DNA of 64,000 bases, taken from assembly GCA_038233075.1 (NCBI GenBank), contig JBBSMQ010000012.1:1-64000 (forward strand), given 5' to 3'. This DNA comes from Iamia sp038233075. GTDB lineage: Bacteria; Actinomycetota; Acidimicrobiia; Acidimicrobiales; Iamiaceae. Under the pieces are notes generated by a model. It saw only the letters and a list, made by a program, of their open reading frames with translations, had not been told where the DNA came from and ran no database searches. Positions within the stretch are counted from its first letter, which is position 1. Every line of letters starts with the position of its first letter. The position numbers and the translations under genes are program-made. Below, one piece after another: positions 9,104-17,330 of the stretch.

Positions 9104-9891
9104 GGGTGCTGGCTCGACACGGAGACGACCTCACCGGTGACGAACGAGGAGTAGCCGCTGGCCAGGAAGACGATGACGTTGGCCACCTCCCACGGCTCGG
9201 CCGCTCGTCCGGTGACCTCGCGCTCGGTGAGCTCGGCCAGCAGCTCGTCGCTGGTCACCTTGGCCAGGAAGGGGTGCATGGCGAGGCTGGGGGCAACCGC
9301 GTTGACCCGTACGCCCATGGCGGCCGCCTCCACCGCGGCGCAACGGGTGAGGGCCATGACCCCGGCCTTGGCCGCGGCGTAGTGGGCCTGGCCGGCCTGG
9401 GCCCGCCAGCCCAGCACGGATGCGTTGTTGACGATGACGCCGCCCTGGCCCCGGTCGCGCATGTGGCGCAGGGCGGCCCGGGTCATGCGGAAGGTGCCGG
9501 TGAGGGTGACGTCGAGGACCACCGACCACTGCTCGTCGGTCATGTCGACCAGGTCGGCGGTGCCGCCCAACCCGGCGTTGTTGACCAGCACGTCGACGCC
9601 GCCCAGACGCTCGGTGGCAGTCGTGAACAGGCCCGCGACGTCGTCCTCGATCGTGACGTTGCAGAGGGCGGTCTCGGGGCGAGTGCCGGTCTCGTCGGCC
9701 AGGCGGTCGGCCGTCTCGCCCAGCCGCCGCTCGTGGAGGTCGCTGATGAGCACCCGGGCCCCCTCCTCCAGGGCCCGCCGGGCCACGGCGGAGCCGATTC
9801 CGGTGCCGGCGGCGGCGGTGACGACCAGGCTGCGGTCGGCCAGCAGCCCGTGGCCGCCGACGTAGTCGGGCGGGGTGCGCAGATCGGTCAT
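9100..9891 (-). CDS. ipdF: IpdF-like short-chain dehydrogenase (steroid C/D-ring catabolism)
   Basis: 263 aa SDR. The Rossmann motif is the atypical T-A-A-A-G-T-G-I-G (residues 25-33), followed by N-N-A-G and the catalytic Y-A-A-A-K; the C-terminus ends S-S-Q-H-P. The A-A-A-G-T-G-I-G variant, the A-S-V-L-G-W-R-A-Q stretch and the Q-H-P end match what I remember of mycobacterial IpdF (Rv3559c), which oxidises or reduces the 5-hydroxy group of HIP-CoA derivatives. Rv3559c also sits next to fadE30, as here. The assignment rests on recalled family features and synteny, not on an alignment. Confidence 0.75.
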   Translation of the reverse strand: MTDLRTPPDYVGGHGLLADRSLVVTAAAGTGIGSAVARRALEEGARVLISDLHERRLGETADRLADETGTRPETALCNVTIEDDVAGLFTTATERLGGVDVLVNNAGLGGTADLVDMTDEQWSVVLDVTLTGTFRMTRAALRHMRDRGQGGVIVNNASVLGWRAQAGQAHYAAAKAGVMALTRCAAVEAAAMGVRVNAVAPSLAMHPFLAKVTSDELLAELTEREVTGRAAEPWEVANVIVFLASGYSSFVTGEVVSVSSQHP

Positions 9892-9901
9892 CGGTGTGCC
9901 C

Positions 9902-11095
9902 TCACGGTCGGGGCTCGCGGGGAAGTCCCAGGCCCCGCTCGCCGATGATGTTGCGCTGGATCTGGTTGGATCCGCCGTAGATGGTGTCCGAGCGGGTGAA
10001 CAGGAACAGCCGCTGGGCGTCGGTGAGCTCGTCGCCGGGCTCGGGTGCGGTCAGCTCACGGCCCAGCAGCGCGTCGGTGCCGGCGGCGTCGACGGCCAGC
10101 TCGCCCAGGGCCCGGTGCCAGGAGGCCCAGTAGAGCTTGGTGATGAGGGCCTCGCGCGGCACCTCGGTCACCGACTCCGAGAGCACCCGCAGGCTGTTCC
10201 AGCGCATGATCTCCAGCTCGCCGTGGAGCCGGGCCACCCGCTGGCGCAGCACTGGGTCGGCCAGCCGCCGGGTCGCTCGCAGGTCTTCGACCACCGCATC
10301 GAGCTCGTTGCGGAAGGCCAGCTGCTGGCCGAGGGTCGAGGCCCCGCGCTCGAAGGCGAGCAGGCCCATGGCGACCCCCCAGCCCTCGTCGACGCCGCCG
10401 ATGACATCGGCGTGGGCGGCGCGGGCCCCGTCGAAGAACATCTCGTTGAACTCGGCGGTGCCGGTGACCTGGCGGATGGGGCGGATCTCTATGCCGGCCT
10501 GGTCCATGGGCACCATGAAGAAGGTGATGCCCTTGTGACGGGGCCCGTCCTTGCTGGTCCGGGCCAGCACGAAGCACCACTGGGACCACTGGGCCAGCGA
10601 GGTCCACACCTTCTGCCCGTGGAGCACCCAGTCGCCGCCGTCGCGCTCGGCTCGGGTGGCGATGTTGGCCAGGTCGCTGCCGGCGTTGGGTTCGGAGTAG
10701 CCCTGGCACCACAGCTCGGTGCCCTTCTGGATGCCGGGCAGGAACCTCGCCCGCTGGGCGTCATCGCCGAAGTGCAGCACCGTGGGCCCGATCAGGCCCT
10801 CGCCGATGTGGCCCAGCCGGCCTGGGCCCTGGGCCCTGGCGTACTCCTCGTACCAGATCACCTGCTGGTGCAGGGTGAGGTCGCGCCCGCCGAACTCCGA
10901 CGGCCAGCCCAGACATGTCCAGCCGTGGGCCCCCATGTGCTGCTCCCAGGCCCAGCGCTCCTCGAACAGGGAGTGCTCGTCGCCCGGCCCGCCCCGGCCC
11001 CGCACCACCGCGAACTCGCCGGTCAAGGCATTGTTCAGCCACGCCCGCGCCTCGGCCCGGAACGCCTCGTCGTCGGCACTGAAGTGCAGGTCCAT
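9902..11095 (-). CDS. fadE30: FadE30-like acyl-CoA dehydrogenase
   Basis: 397 aa, full length for the family. It shows W-C-Q-G-Y-S-E-P-N-A-G-S-D-L-A (flavin/substrate motif, ~130-145), V-W-T-S-L-A-Q-W-S-Q-W-C, T-G-T-A-E-F-N-E-M-F-F and the C-terminal Y-G-G-S-N-Q-I-Q-R-N-I-I-G-E-R-G-L. These match FadE30 of the mycobacterial HIP/cholesterol-ring pathway more closely than generic FadE enzymes, and the next gene is ipdF-like as in M. tuberculosis. Expected role: FAD-dependent dehydrogenation of an indane propionyl-CoA intermediate. First gene of a three-gene leftward operon under a palindromic operator. Confidence 0.8.
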   Translation of the reverse strand: MDLHFSADDEAFRAEARAWLNNALTGEFAVVRGRGGPGDEHSLFEERWAWEQHMGAHGWTCLGWPSEFGGRDLTLHQQVIWYEEYARAQGPGRLGHIGEGLIGPTVLHFGDDAQRARFLPGIQKGTELWCQGYSEPNAGSDLANIATRAERDGGDWVLHGQKVWTSLAQWSQWCFVLARTSKDGPRHKGITFFMVPMDQAGIEIRPIRQVTGTAEFNEMFFDGARAAHADVIGGVDEGWGVAMGLLAFERGASTLGQQLAFRNELDAVVEDLRATRRLADPVLRQRVARLHGELEIMRWNSLRVLSESVTEVPREALITKLYWASWHRALGELAVDAAGTDALLGRELTAPEPGDELTDAQRLFLFTRSDTIYGGSNQIQRNIIGERGLGLPREPRP

Positions 11096-11105
11096 GGCGG
11101 CGTCG

Positions 11106-11129
11106 AGGGTATCTGACGCCCCGTCAGAT
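11106..11129 (-). promoter_or_regulatory. Promoter and perfect palindromic operator of the fadE30-like operon
   Basis: ATCTGACG-CCC-CGTCAGAT (11111-11129) is a perfect palindrome. On the minus strand it is followed directly by a TACCCT -10 box (11106-11111) and, 10 nt later, the ATG at 11095. The core equals the operator at 3989-4003. Confidence 0.65.
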
Positions 11130-11303
11130 GGCCGGATCAGGCCCAGGGCCACAGGCCCAGGGTGAGGCCGGATCGCATCACCGAGGTCGTCCGCCGTGAA
11201 CCGAGCCCGACGCCGCCGCATCGGCGTGGTCGTCCCAGACCGGTACCTGGGTCGTACCGACGAGAGGCCGAACCACGCACACCACGTGCGCGCACACCGG
11301 AGG

Positions 11304-11519
11304 TCAGGCTGCTTCGTTCGGGTCCGGGCCGGGTGGCCAGGCGAGGGGTCGAGCGGGATGCGGTTGGTGAGATCGTCGGCGTTCTCGGCACGGGGTGAGC
11401 GGCAAGCCGTCAGGTCGGCGGACCTCGATGGTGCCGTCGGGCCGGCGCGACATCTGGTAGCCGTCGTCGTGGACCCGGTGGTGGTGGAACCGGCACAAGA
11501 GCACCAGGGCTGCGGACCT
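11304..11519 (-). pseudogene. C-terminal remnant of a DUF222/HNH endonuclease
   Basis: About 70 codons survive. The piece begins A-L-V-L-L-C-R-F-H-H-H-R-V-H and continues with the R-R-P-D-G-T tail typical of actinobacterial DUF222-HNH proteins. The N-terminal DUF222 part and the first HNH cysteines are gone, and upstream the frame becomes meaningless. These genes are repetitive and often decay. Confidence 0.6.
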
Positions 11520-11580
11520 TGACCAGCAGGTGGACCTTGTCGCGCCCGAGATCGCCGGCCCGCGCCGTGGACTCCTGCCC

Positions 11581-11850
11581 CTAGACACAGGCGGCCGCGG
11601 ACGATGCGGCCACTGCGACCAGTGACCACCAACGCCGCCAAGCGAGAGCACCCAGCGCCGCCGGTCCCACCAGCACCAACCCGACGGCCAGGGCATCGAT
11701 CGGGCGGCGATCGGCCTGATCCTCCGCCGCGCCGAAGGTCCCCACCACCTGGAAGACGGCCACCGTCGCCGCAAGGGCGAGCAGCCTGAGCCGGCGACGC
11801 GACACCACAGGGCAACGGTAGGGCGGGATGCGGCTCCTGTCGTCCACCAC
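11581..11850 (-). CDS. Small membrane protein, likely truncated histidine-kinase sensor domain
   Basis: 89 aa from a GTG at 11850. Two or three hydrophobic helices are separated by a D-R-R-P-I-D-A-L loop and A-L-G-A-L-A-W-R-R. This is the pattern at the start of many actinobacterial two-component sensor kinases (DUF7134-like), but no kinase domain follows; 60 bp downstream lies HNH debris. Probably a leftover of a deleted two-component gene. It may still be translated; function unknown. Confidence 0.45.
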   Translation of the reverse strand: MVDDRSRIPPYRCPVVSRRRLRLLALAATVAVFQVVGTFGAAEDQADRRPIDALAVGLVLVGPAALGALAWRRWWSLVAVAASSAAACV

Positions 11851-11989
11851 CGGGTGGAGCGTGGCCTACTCCTCCGGGCGCAGCCGTCCCGCCCGTTCTC
11901 GTGGCCGGATCGCGCCCTGCTCGGCGCGATCTCACCACCAGAACGCGGCTCGCTCCCTGGGCACCCGAGCGACGGGAAGCCCGGCCTCC

Positions 11990-11995
11990 TACGGT
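11990..11995 (+). promoter_or_regulatory. -10 box of a leaderless promoter
   Basis: TACGGT, then 7 nt, then the GTG start at 12003. It decides this start against longer in-frame options. Confidence 0.5.
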
Positions 11996-12002
11996 CCCCG
12001 CC

Positions 12003-13322
12003 GTGGCCGACCGCCCCTCCGTCTCGCCCCTGCCCCCGGTGGCCGATGTGTCCCTGCCGTGGGACGAGCTGGTGGCGGACCCGATCGCGGCGCTGGCCGC
12101 CGCTCGGGCGACCCACGGCGACACCTTCCTGGTGGACGGCGAGCGCGACCGCTTCATGTTCCTCTTCTCGCCCACCGGCGTGCGCAGCTTCTACGCGCTG
12201 GCCGAGGAGGAGGCGAGCAAGGGCGTGGCCGACTGGCGCATGCTGCGGCGCAAGCTGCCTGACGAGCTGTTCACCGGACGGCGGACCCTGCCCCACGAGC
12301 TGTTCGGGCGCAGCGACGTGGCCGGGTACCTCGACCACCTGGAGCAGGCGCTCGACGACACCGAGGCCGAGCTGGGCGACGACGCCGACGTCGAGGTGTT
12401 CGCCTTCACCCGGCGCCTGGCCCATCGCATGGGCCTGGCCTCGTGGGCCGGTCCGGGCTCGGCCCGGGGCGAGCGGTTCGAGGCGCTGGTGTCCGCCCTC
12501 GATGCGCTGGATGCCTCCGACGCCTTCGTCCGTCCCGACCTCATGGCGCAGGTGGCCGCCGACGACAAGGCCACCGAGCGTCGCGCCCTCGACGAGGCCA
12601 CCGACCTGCTGGCCGAGACACTGGCCGAGCACGACGCCGGCGGCGCCGACGCCGCCCCCGACGGCGACCTGTTCTCCCGCATCGTCGAGCGGTGGGACGA
12701 CGAGGACGCCGAGGTCCGCCGCACCGGGGTGGCCCACGACGTGGTGCTGGTGCACCTCGGGTCGATGTCGAACCTCTTCGCCGCCCTCGGTTGGACGATC
12801 GTGGACCTGGTGCTGCGCCCCGATGTGCTCGAACCGGCCCGGGCCGACCGCGGCCTGCTGGAGCGGTGCGCCCTGGAATCCACTCGCATGGCCCAGCGGT
12901 CGATCATGCTGCGCCACGTGCTCGCGGCGGTCGAGGTCGACTCCGGTGAGGAGCACGGCACCCTGTCGATCGAGTCGGGGGCGACCATCGCCACCCTGCT
13001 CCCCCTGACCAACACCTCGGCCGCGCCGGGCCTGGACCGCTGGGACCCCGACCGCTGGCGGGGCCGCCGCCTCGGCCCCCACCCAGGGCTGGACGCCCCC
13101 GAGCTGGTCACCGCATTCGGCCACGGTGGTCACACCTGCCCGGCCCAGCCCTTCTCGCTGGCCGTCATCACCCGCACCGTCACCCGCCTGGCCGATGCCT
13201 ACGTCCTGGCCCCGGCCTTCGCCGCCGCCACTCCCCTGCCGACCCAGGTCGGAGGGGTCGCCCGAGCCGCGGAGCCATGCCCCCTCCACCTGCTCCGGCG
13301 CGACGCTGCGCCTCCGGTCTGA
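12003..13322 (+). CDS. Cytochrome P450, divergent
   Basis: 439 aa. Heme-binding loop F-G-H-G-G-H-T-C-P-A with thiolate Cys379, and an E-x-x-R (E-S-T-R) K-helix. Two oddities: the glycine normally after Cys-x is Ala, and the expected I-helix acid/alcohol pair (A/G-G-x-D/E-T) is not seen; the corresponding helix reads H-L-G-S-M-S-N-L-F. That suggests an enzyme that does not use the usual oxygen activation, or a rare CYP family. Start by the leaderless box at 11990. Convergent or independent of its neighbours, with no ferredoxin alongside. Substrate unknown. Confidence 0.8.
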   Translation: MADRPSVSPLPPVADVSLPWDELVADPIAALAAARATHGDTFLVDGERDRFMFLFSPTGVRSFYALAEEEASKGVADWRMLRRKLPDELFTGRRTLPHELFGRSDVAGYLDHLEQALDDTEAELGDDADVEVFAFTRRLAHRMGLASWAGPGSARGERFEALVSALDALDASDAFVRPDLMAQVAADDKATERRALDEATDLLAETLAEHDAGGADAAPDGDLFSRIVERWDDEDAEVRRTGVAHDVVLVHLGSMSNLFAALGWTIVDLVLRPDVLEPARADRGLLERCALESTRMAQRSIMLRHVLAAVEVDSGEEHGTLSIESGATIATLLPLTNTSAAPGLDRWDPDRWRGRRLGPHPGLDAPELVTAFGHGGHTCPAQPFSLAVITRTVTRLADAYVLAPAFAAATPLPTQVGGVARAAEPCPLHLLRRDAAPPV

Positions 13323-13409
13323 CCTCGCCACCGACGAGAGGGGGTGGATCAGACGTCAGGCCGACGATCGGAAGCTGGGGTCGAACGGGCGGGGGGTGGA
13401 GTCCGTGGG

Positions 13410-13415
13410 TACCGT
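13410..13415 (+). promoter_or_regulatory. -10 box of a leaderless promoter
   Basis: TACCGT, 6 nt spacer, ATG at 13422. Confidence 0.5.
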
Positions 13416-13421
13416 CTCGGC

Positions 13422-13844
13422 ATGGCCCTGGAGCTCGTCCCGCTGTGCACCATCGACATCACCCTGGCCGAGGAGCAGATCTTCGTCGGTGAGGGACCGG
13501 CCGGGATGCGGGTGGTGGCCGAGGTCGAGTCCGTCACCGTCACCGGTGAACGGCTGTCAGGGCAGCTGAAGGGCACCGCCACCGCCGACTGGCTCACCGT
13601 CGTCGGCACCGTGGGCTCGGTCGACGTGCGCTCGACCATCGAGACCGACGACGGCGCCATCGTGTACCTCACCTACGGCGGCCGCATGGACCTCACGAAC
13701 GGACCCGGCGGCGCCCCGATCTACACCGCCCCCCGGTTCGAGACCGGCGACCCCCGCTACGCCTGGCTCAACCTGGTCCAGGCCGTCGGCAAGGGCACCC
13801 TCGACGGCACCCAGCTCACCTACGAGGTCGCCGAGGTCCGCTGA
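13422..13844 (+). CDS. DUF3237 domain protein
   Basis: 140 aa, one beta-rich domain. The pattern G-P-A-G-M-R-V-V, later G-Q-L-K-G-T-A-T-A-D-W-L, and R-S-T-I-E-T-D-D-G-A-I-V-Y-L-T-Y-G-G is typical of DUF3237, a small beta-barrel family often found near steroid or aromatic catabolic genes. No signal peptide. Start placed at the ATG with the TACCGT box rather than 26 codons upstream. Converges on the methyltransferase gene with a 3-bp gap. Function unknown. Confidence 0.75.
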   Translation: MALELVPLCTIDITLAEEQIFVGEGPAGMRVVAEVESVTVTGERLSGQLKGTATADWLTVVGTVGSVDVRSTIETDDGAIVYLTYGGRMDLTNGPGGAPIYTAPRFETGDPRYAWLNLVQAVGKGTLDGTQLTYEVAEVR

Positions 13845-13847
13845 CGC

Positions 13848-14630
13848 TCACCCGACAGGGGCGCGGGTCGCGGTCACGACCCACGCGGCCTGCCATGGTC
13901 CCCCGAACCAGAACCTGGGCCCGAGGCCGCGGACGGCCACGTCGTGCGCCCCCTGGATCCTCAGGTGCTCGGCGTAGTCCTTCACGTGGCGGATGTCGAC
14001 GATCACCAGTCGACCGCCGGGACGTAGCACCCGCAGGACCTCCTCGAGGGCCGCCCCGCGGCGGTCCGGAGCACCGATGTTGTGGATGGCCAGCGAGCTG
14101 GTGACGACGTCGAACTCCCCGTCGGGCAAGGGCATCGACGTCATGTCGCCGGTGTGGAGCTGCACCCGCTCAGCGGTGCCGACGGCCTCGGCGTTGGCCC
14201 GGGCCACCGACTCGTCGTTGCCGCTCTGGTCGACCGAGCGCCACAGGTCGAGACCGTGAGCGGTCCCGCCGGGCAGGCGCGTCGACGCCTCCACCAGGAC
14301 CGCACCGCGGCCGCAGCCCACGTCGAGCAGCGCCTCGTCGCCCCGCAGGGAGAGGTCATCGAGCAGTCCGCGCCAGACGGCGTGCTTGCCCCAGAGGGTG
14401 GTGAACAGGTAGGTCCCGGCCTGGACCAGGAACAGCACGCCGGCGATGAGCACCCAGGCCGACCCACCGATGAGCCCGAGGACGATCGCTACCAGCCCGA
14501 CGACGACGAAGATCCCCGGGACGTAGGGCGCGTCGATGCCGTAGGCGAGGAGGCCAGGTCTTCCGGTCGCCGCCGCAGGCCGGGGCGACGAGGTCACGAG
14601 ATCGTCCGGTGCATCGGCGGATGATGGCAC
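13848..14630 (-). CDS. Membrane-anchored class I SAM methyltransferase
   Basis: 260 aa from a GTG at 14630. Two hydrophobic helices at about 35-75 are followed by a Rossmann methyltransferase: motif I L-L-D-V-G-C-G-R-G-A near residue 101, an acidic residue after the second strand (L-D-L-W), H-T-G-D-M before motif II, and L-R-P-G-G-R-L-V-I-V-D motif III. The helices probably tether it to the membrane. Substrate unknown. The start is uncertain because a purine-rich GGGAGG touches the GTG directly; a second GTG lies 11 codons inside. Confidence 0.75.
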   Translation of the reverse strand: MPSSADAPDDLVTSSPRPAAATGRPGLLAYGIDAPYVPGIFVVVGLVAIVLGLIGGSAWVLIAGVLFLVQAGTYLFTTLWGKHAVWRGLLDDLSLRGDEALLDVGCGRGAVLVEASTRLPGGTAHGLDLWRSVDQSGNDESVARANAEAVGTAERVQLHTGDMTSMPLPDGEFDVVTSSLAIHNIGAPDRRGAALEEVLRVLRPGGRLVIVDIRHVKDYAEHLRIQGAHDVAVRGLGPRFWFGGPWQAAWVVTATRAPVG

Positions 14631-14759
14631 CTCCCGCCGCCGGCCGCACCGCTCAGCGGTAAACAGACAGGGCGTGTCCGAGGCCGAGCGTCGGTCGCGG
14701 CTCAGGGCCTCGAGAGCGCCGTCTGCGTGCCTTCATCCGTCACCGATCGAGCGTCCCTC

Positions 14760-15596
14760 TCAGCCCGCTGGGGGCGGCACCCGGCGGTAGAGGCACTGGC
14801 CGCCGCCGGAGGCGTGCAGGGCCCCGCCCGGTGACCACACCCGGGCCGTCCACCCGAACAGTCCACCGGTGGACAGCGGGGCGGCCCCGTCGCAGAGCAG
14901 CCACTCCTCGTCGGTCGGGGGCTGGTGGAAGGCGACGTTGAGATCCAGCGTGGGAGCGATGAAAGGCGGCTGGCGCCAGGCGTGGGGCCGGTGGGCGGAG
15001 GGCCAGCTGGGCAGGTCGACGAGGATCAGCGACCGGGCCGCATCGACCCAGGCGTCGTCGAAGGTCGAGGTGGGGAGGAAGCGCAGCCACTCCCGCCAGC
15101 GGGCCGGACGGGGCCCGTCGGGCGGCCACCCGGCGACGAAGTCGAGCGGCCTGGCCTCGAGGTTCTCCCAGAACGGGAAGGGAGGAGCGCCGTCGGGCAC
15201 CAGCTCGCGCATGCTCGGGAGGTCGCCGGGACCGGGGACGTCGGGGGCCATCGTCTCGTCGTGCTCCAGGCCCTCGACCTCGCCCACGCTCCACACCGTG
15301 GCGTCGAGCACCGACCGGTCCTCCTGGGTCACCTCGACGCGGTGCGAGGTCACCGTCCGGCCCTGCTTGCGGGTCTCGACCGCCATGTCGACGGGTCCGA
15401 AGCCGGCCACGCTCAGGTAGTGGCACGAGAAGGTGGCGGGGCGGGCATGGGTCGACGCGGCACCCGCAGCCCGCAGGGCGCAGGCCGCCACATACCCGCC
15501 CATAGGCCCCCAGATCTCCCAGTCGGCGCTGAGCGTGGCCCGGTAGCGCCCCTCCCCCACCTGCTCGACCGCTGTGTCCATCGCCAGGTCGCCCAT
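14760..15596 (-). CDS. Acyl-CoA thioesterase family protein (double hot-dog, TesB-like)
   Basis: 278 aa from the ATG at 15596. The first hot-dog has W-E-I-W-G-P-M-G-G-Y-V-A and a long central helix, then a linker and a second hot-dog with A-P-T-L-D-L-N-V-A-F-H, L-S-T-G-G-L-F-G-W-T-A-R-V-W and a final G-G-G-Q-C-L-Y-R-R. This matches the double hot-dog thioesterase family of actinobacteria that hydrolyses acyl-CoA. Only a weak CACGCT box lies at leaderless distance. The following 110 bp before the GNAT gene show no gene. Confidence 0.75.
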   Translation of the reverse strand: MGDLAMDTAVEQVGEGRYRATLSADWEIWGPMGGYVAACALRAAGAASTHARPATFSCHYLSVAGFGPVDMAVETRKQGRTVTSHRVEVTQEDRSVLDATVWSVGEVEGLEHDETMAPDVPGPGDLPSMRELVPDGAPPFPFWENLEARPLDFVAGWPPDGPRPARWREWLRFLPTSTFDDAWVDAARSLILVDLPSWPSAHRPHAWRQPPFIAPTLDLNVAFHQPPTDEEWLLCDGAAPLSTGGLFGWTARVWSPGGALHASGGGQCLYRRVPPPAG

Positions 15597-15706
15597 GCGA
15601 CCAGCGTGGCCCACCGTCGCCTCGCCGGCCACCTGGTTCCCTGCGCCGAGATGAGGCGCCCACTTCAGCCACACGGCGCAAGGACGGATCCGGGGCCGGG
15701 CCGCGA

Positions 15707-16246
15707 TCAGGGGGAGGGACGGTCGAGGACCTCATCCCGATCGACGACCATGACGCAGCAGGGGCCGTCGTCGTCCTCCACCAGGCCGACGTGGTGGAGC
15801 CCGGCCTTCTCCAGCGCCCGCCACGACGGCACGTTGGCCCGGTAGGGGGCCACGGCGACGGCCCGCCACGTCGCGTGCGCGCCGAAGCAGACCTCGGACA
15901 CGAAGGCCCGGATCACCGCCGCACCCATGCCCCGACCCCGGTCGGCGGGGTCGGCGATCAGGTAGTCGATGCTGCCGAGGGCCGGGTCCACGCCCAGGGC
16001 GACCCAGGGGCGCACCTCGTCGGGCTCGTCGCGAGCGTCCCAGCACTGGATCCAGCCCACGTCGCGCCCGTCGACCACGGCGATCCAGTACTCGGTCAGG
16101 TCGTCGGGGGTGCCGCCGTAGTCGGCGACCACCGCGTCCCACGACACGTCCTCGCCCTCCCACCAGCGCACCACGCCGGGCTCGTTGAGCCAGCGGTGCA
16201 GCATTGGCAGGTCCTCGTCGGTCAGCGGGCGGAACGTCACCTCCAC
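15707..16246 (-). CDS. GNAT N-acetyltransferase, AAC(6')-like
   Basis: 179 aa from a GTG at 16246 with GGGAGG 8 nt upstream. Layout of the AAC(6')-Ib-type GNAT subfamily: P-x-x-x-R-W-W-E-G early, G-W-I-Q-C-W in the middle, I-D-Y-L-I followed by the acetyl-CoA loop D-R-G-R-G-M-G-A, and F-x-x-A-G-L near the end. Relatives include aminoglycoside acetyltransferases and siderophore acyltransferases; nothing here shows which substrate is used, so I do not infer resistance. Divergent from the SCO6745-like gene. Confidence 0.75.
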   Translation of the reverse strand: MEVTFRPLTDEDLPMLHRWLNEPGVVRWWEGEDVSWDAVVADYGGTPDDLTEYWIAVVDGRDVGWIQCWDARDEPDEVRPWVALGVDPALGSIDYLIADPADRGRGMGAAVIRAFVSEVCFGAHATWRAVAVAPYRANVPSWRALEKAGLHHVGLVEDDDGPCCVMVVDRDEVLDRPSP

Positions 16247-16370
16247 GACCCCAGCCTCCCACCCCGGCGCGCCGGACCTCCCCGGAGCCGGGTGTCGCAG
16301 TCGCGCCCGATGCGAGCCCGGTCCGCAGCTCCGGGGGTCGTGAGCTCCAGCGGGCTCGGGGGCGGCCACG

Positions 16371-16376
16371 TAGGGT
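16371..16376 (+). promoter_or_regulatory. -10 box of a leaderless promoter
   Basis: TAGGGT, 6 nt spacer, ATG at 16383. Confidence 0.55.
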
Positions 16377-16382
16377 GCGGGC

Positions 16383-17252
16383 ATGGTCGACGCCTCCACT
16401 GCCCGCCACCTCTACGAACGGCTCGAGCCGCTCCACGCCTTCATCTACTTCTCGCCCGAGGCCAACCTGAACTACGCGGCCCTGGGCATCGAGGGGCACG
16501 CCGGCTACTTCGCCTCCCGCTCGGCGGCCATGGGTGCGGTGGGCTCGGAGGTGGTGCTGGCCACGTTCTTCAACTTCCAGCCCTCGCTGGTCCGCTCGGC
16601 CCTGCCGGCGGCGTGGGAGATCGCGTCCCCCCAGCAGCTGCTCGACGCCCGGGCCGATGGCGCCGACAAGAACCTGCGCCGGATGTTCGGCGAGCTGATC
16701 GACGACCCCACCCTGCCCGAGGCCGCGGCCCTGGCCCGGGAAGCGGCCGAGCAGTGCCGCCCCGAGGGCCGGCCCCTCTACGCCGCCCACGCCGCGCTCC
16801 CGTGGCCCGACGAGCCCCACATGGTGCTCTTCCACGCCATCACCCTGTTGCGCGAGCACCGGGGCGACGGCCACATCGCCGCCCTCACCCTGGAGAACCT
16901 CGACAACGGCGAGGTCCTGGTCACCCATGCCGCCAGTGAGTCCATGGGCCTGCCCGAGAACATCCTCCAGATGACCCGCGGGTTCAGCGACGAGGAGTGG
17001 GCCGAGGTCAAGGACCGGCTCCGCACCCGGGGCATCCTCGACACCGAGGGCCACCTCACCGCCGAGGGCAAGGAGCTGCGCCAGCGCATCGAGGACCGCA
17101 CCGACGCCGCCGCCCTGCCCCCCTGGGCCTGCGTGGGCGACGAGAAGTGCGCCCGCCTGTTGGAGGTGGCGGCCCCGTTCAGCCGCGCCGTGGTCAAGAG
17201 CGGCGTCTTCGGTGGCGCCGGCAACGACACCTTCCCCGACGACGAGAGCTGA
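16383..17252 (+). CDS. SCO6745 family protein
   Basis: 289 aa, helical. Recognised by F-S-P-E-A-N-L-N-Y-A-A-L-G-I followed by G-Y-F-A-S-R-S-A-A-M-G and then A-T-F-F-N-F-Q-P, the hallmark of the actinobacterial SCO6745 family. The C-terminal third resembles a winged-helix segment (L-D-T-E-G-H-L-T-A-E-G) and ends with a Cys pair. Members are common in actinobacteria but uncharacterised; DNA binding is only a guess. Confidence 0.75.
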   Translation: MVDASTARHLYERLEPLHAFIYFSPEANLNYAALGIEGHAGYFASRSAAMGAVGSEVVLATFFNFQPSLVRSALPAAWEIASPQQLLDARADGADKNLRRMFGELIDDPTLPEAAALAREAAEQCRPEGRPLYAAHAALPWPDEPHMVLFHAITLLREHRGDGHIAALTLENLDNGEVLVTHAASESMGLPENILQMTRGFSDEEWAEVKDRLRTRGILDTEGHLTAEGKELRQRIEDRTDAAALPPWACVGDEKCARLLEVAAPFSRAVVKSGVFGGAGNDTFPDDES

Positions 17253-17270
17253 CCGCCGGCACCCCGAACC

Positions 17271-17310
17271 AGCGACCACGCACGAGCGCCCCAGGGCACG
17301 AATGGTCGCT
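17271..17310. terminator. Inverted repeat between convergent genes
   Basis: AGCGACCA (17271-17278) pairs with TGGTCGCT (17303-17310) between the SCO6745-like gene and the ClC gene. There is no T tract; probable bidirectional terminator. Confidence 0.4.
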
Positions 17311-17330
17311 GCCACCGGCGAGCGAGGGCG

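Noticed and set aside
15707..16246. Calling the AAC(6')-like GNAT an aminoglycoside resistance gene
   Set aside because: Only the subfamily pattern is visible; most environmental members have other or unknown substrates.
16246..16399. N-terminal extension of the GNAT protein
   Set aside because: The GTG at 16246 has a good ribosome binding site and fits the family N-terminus; the extension runs over the promoter of the divergent gene.
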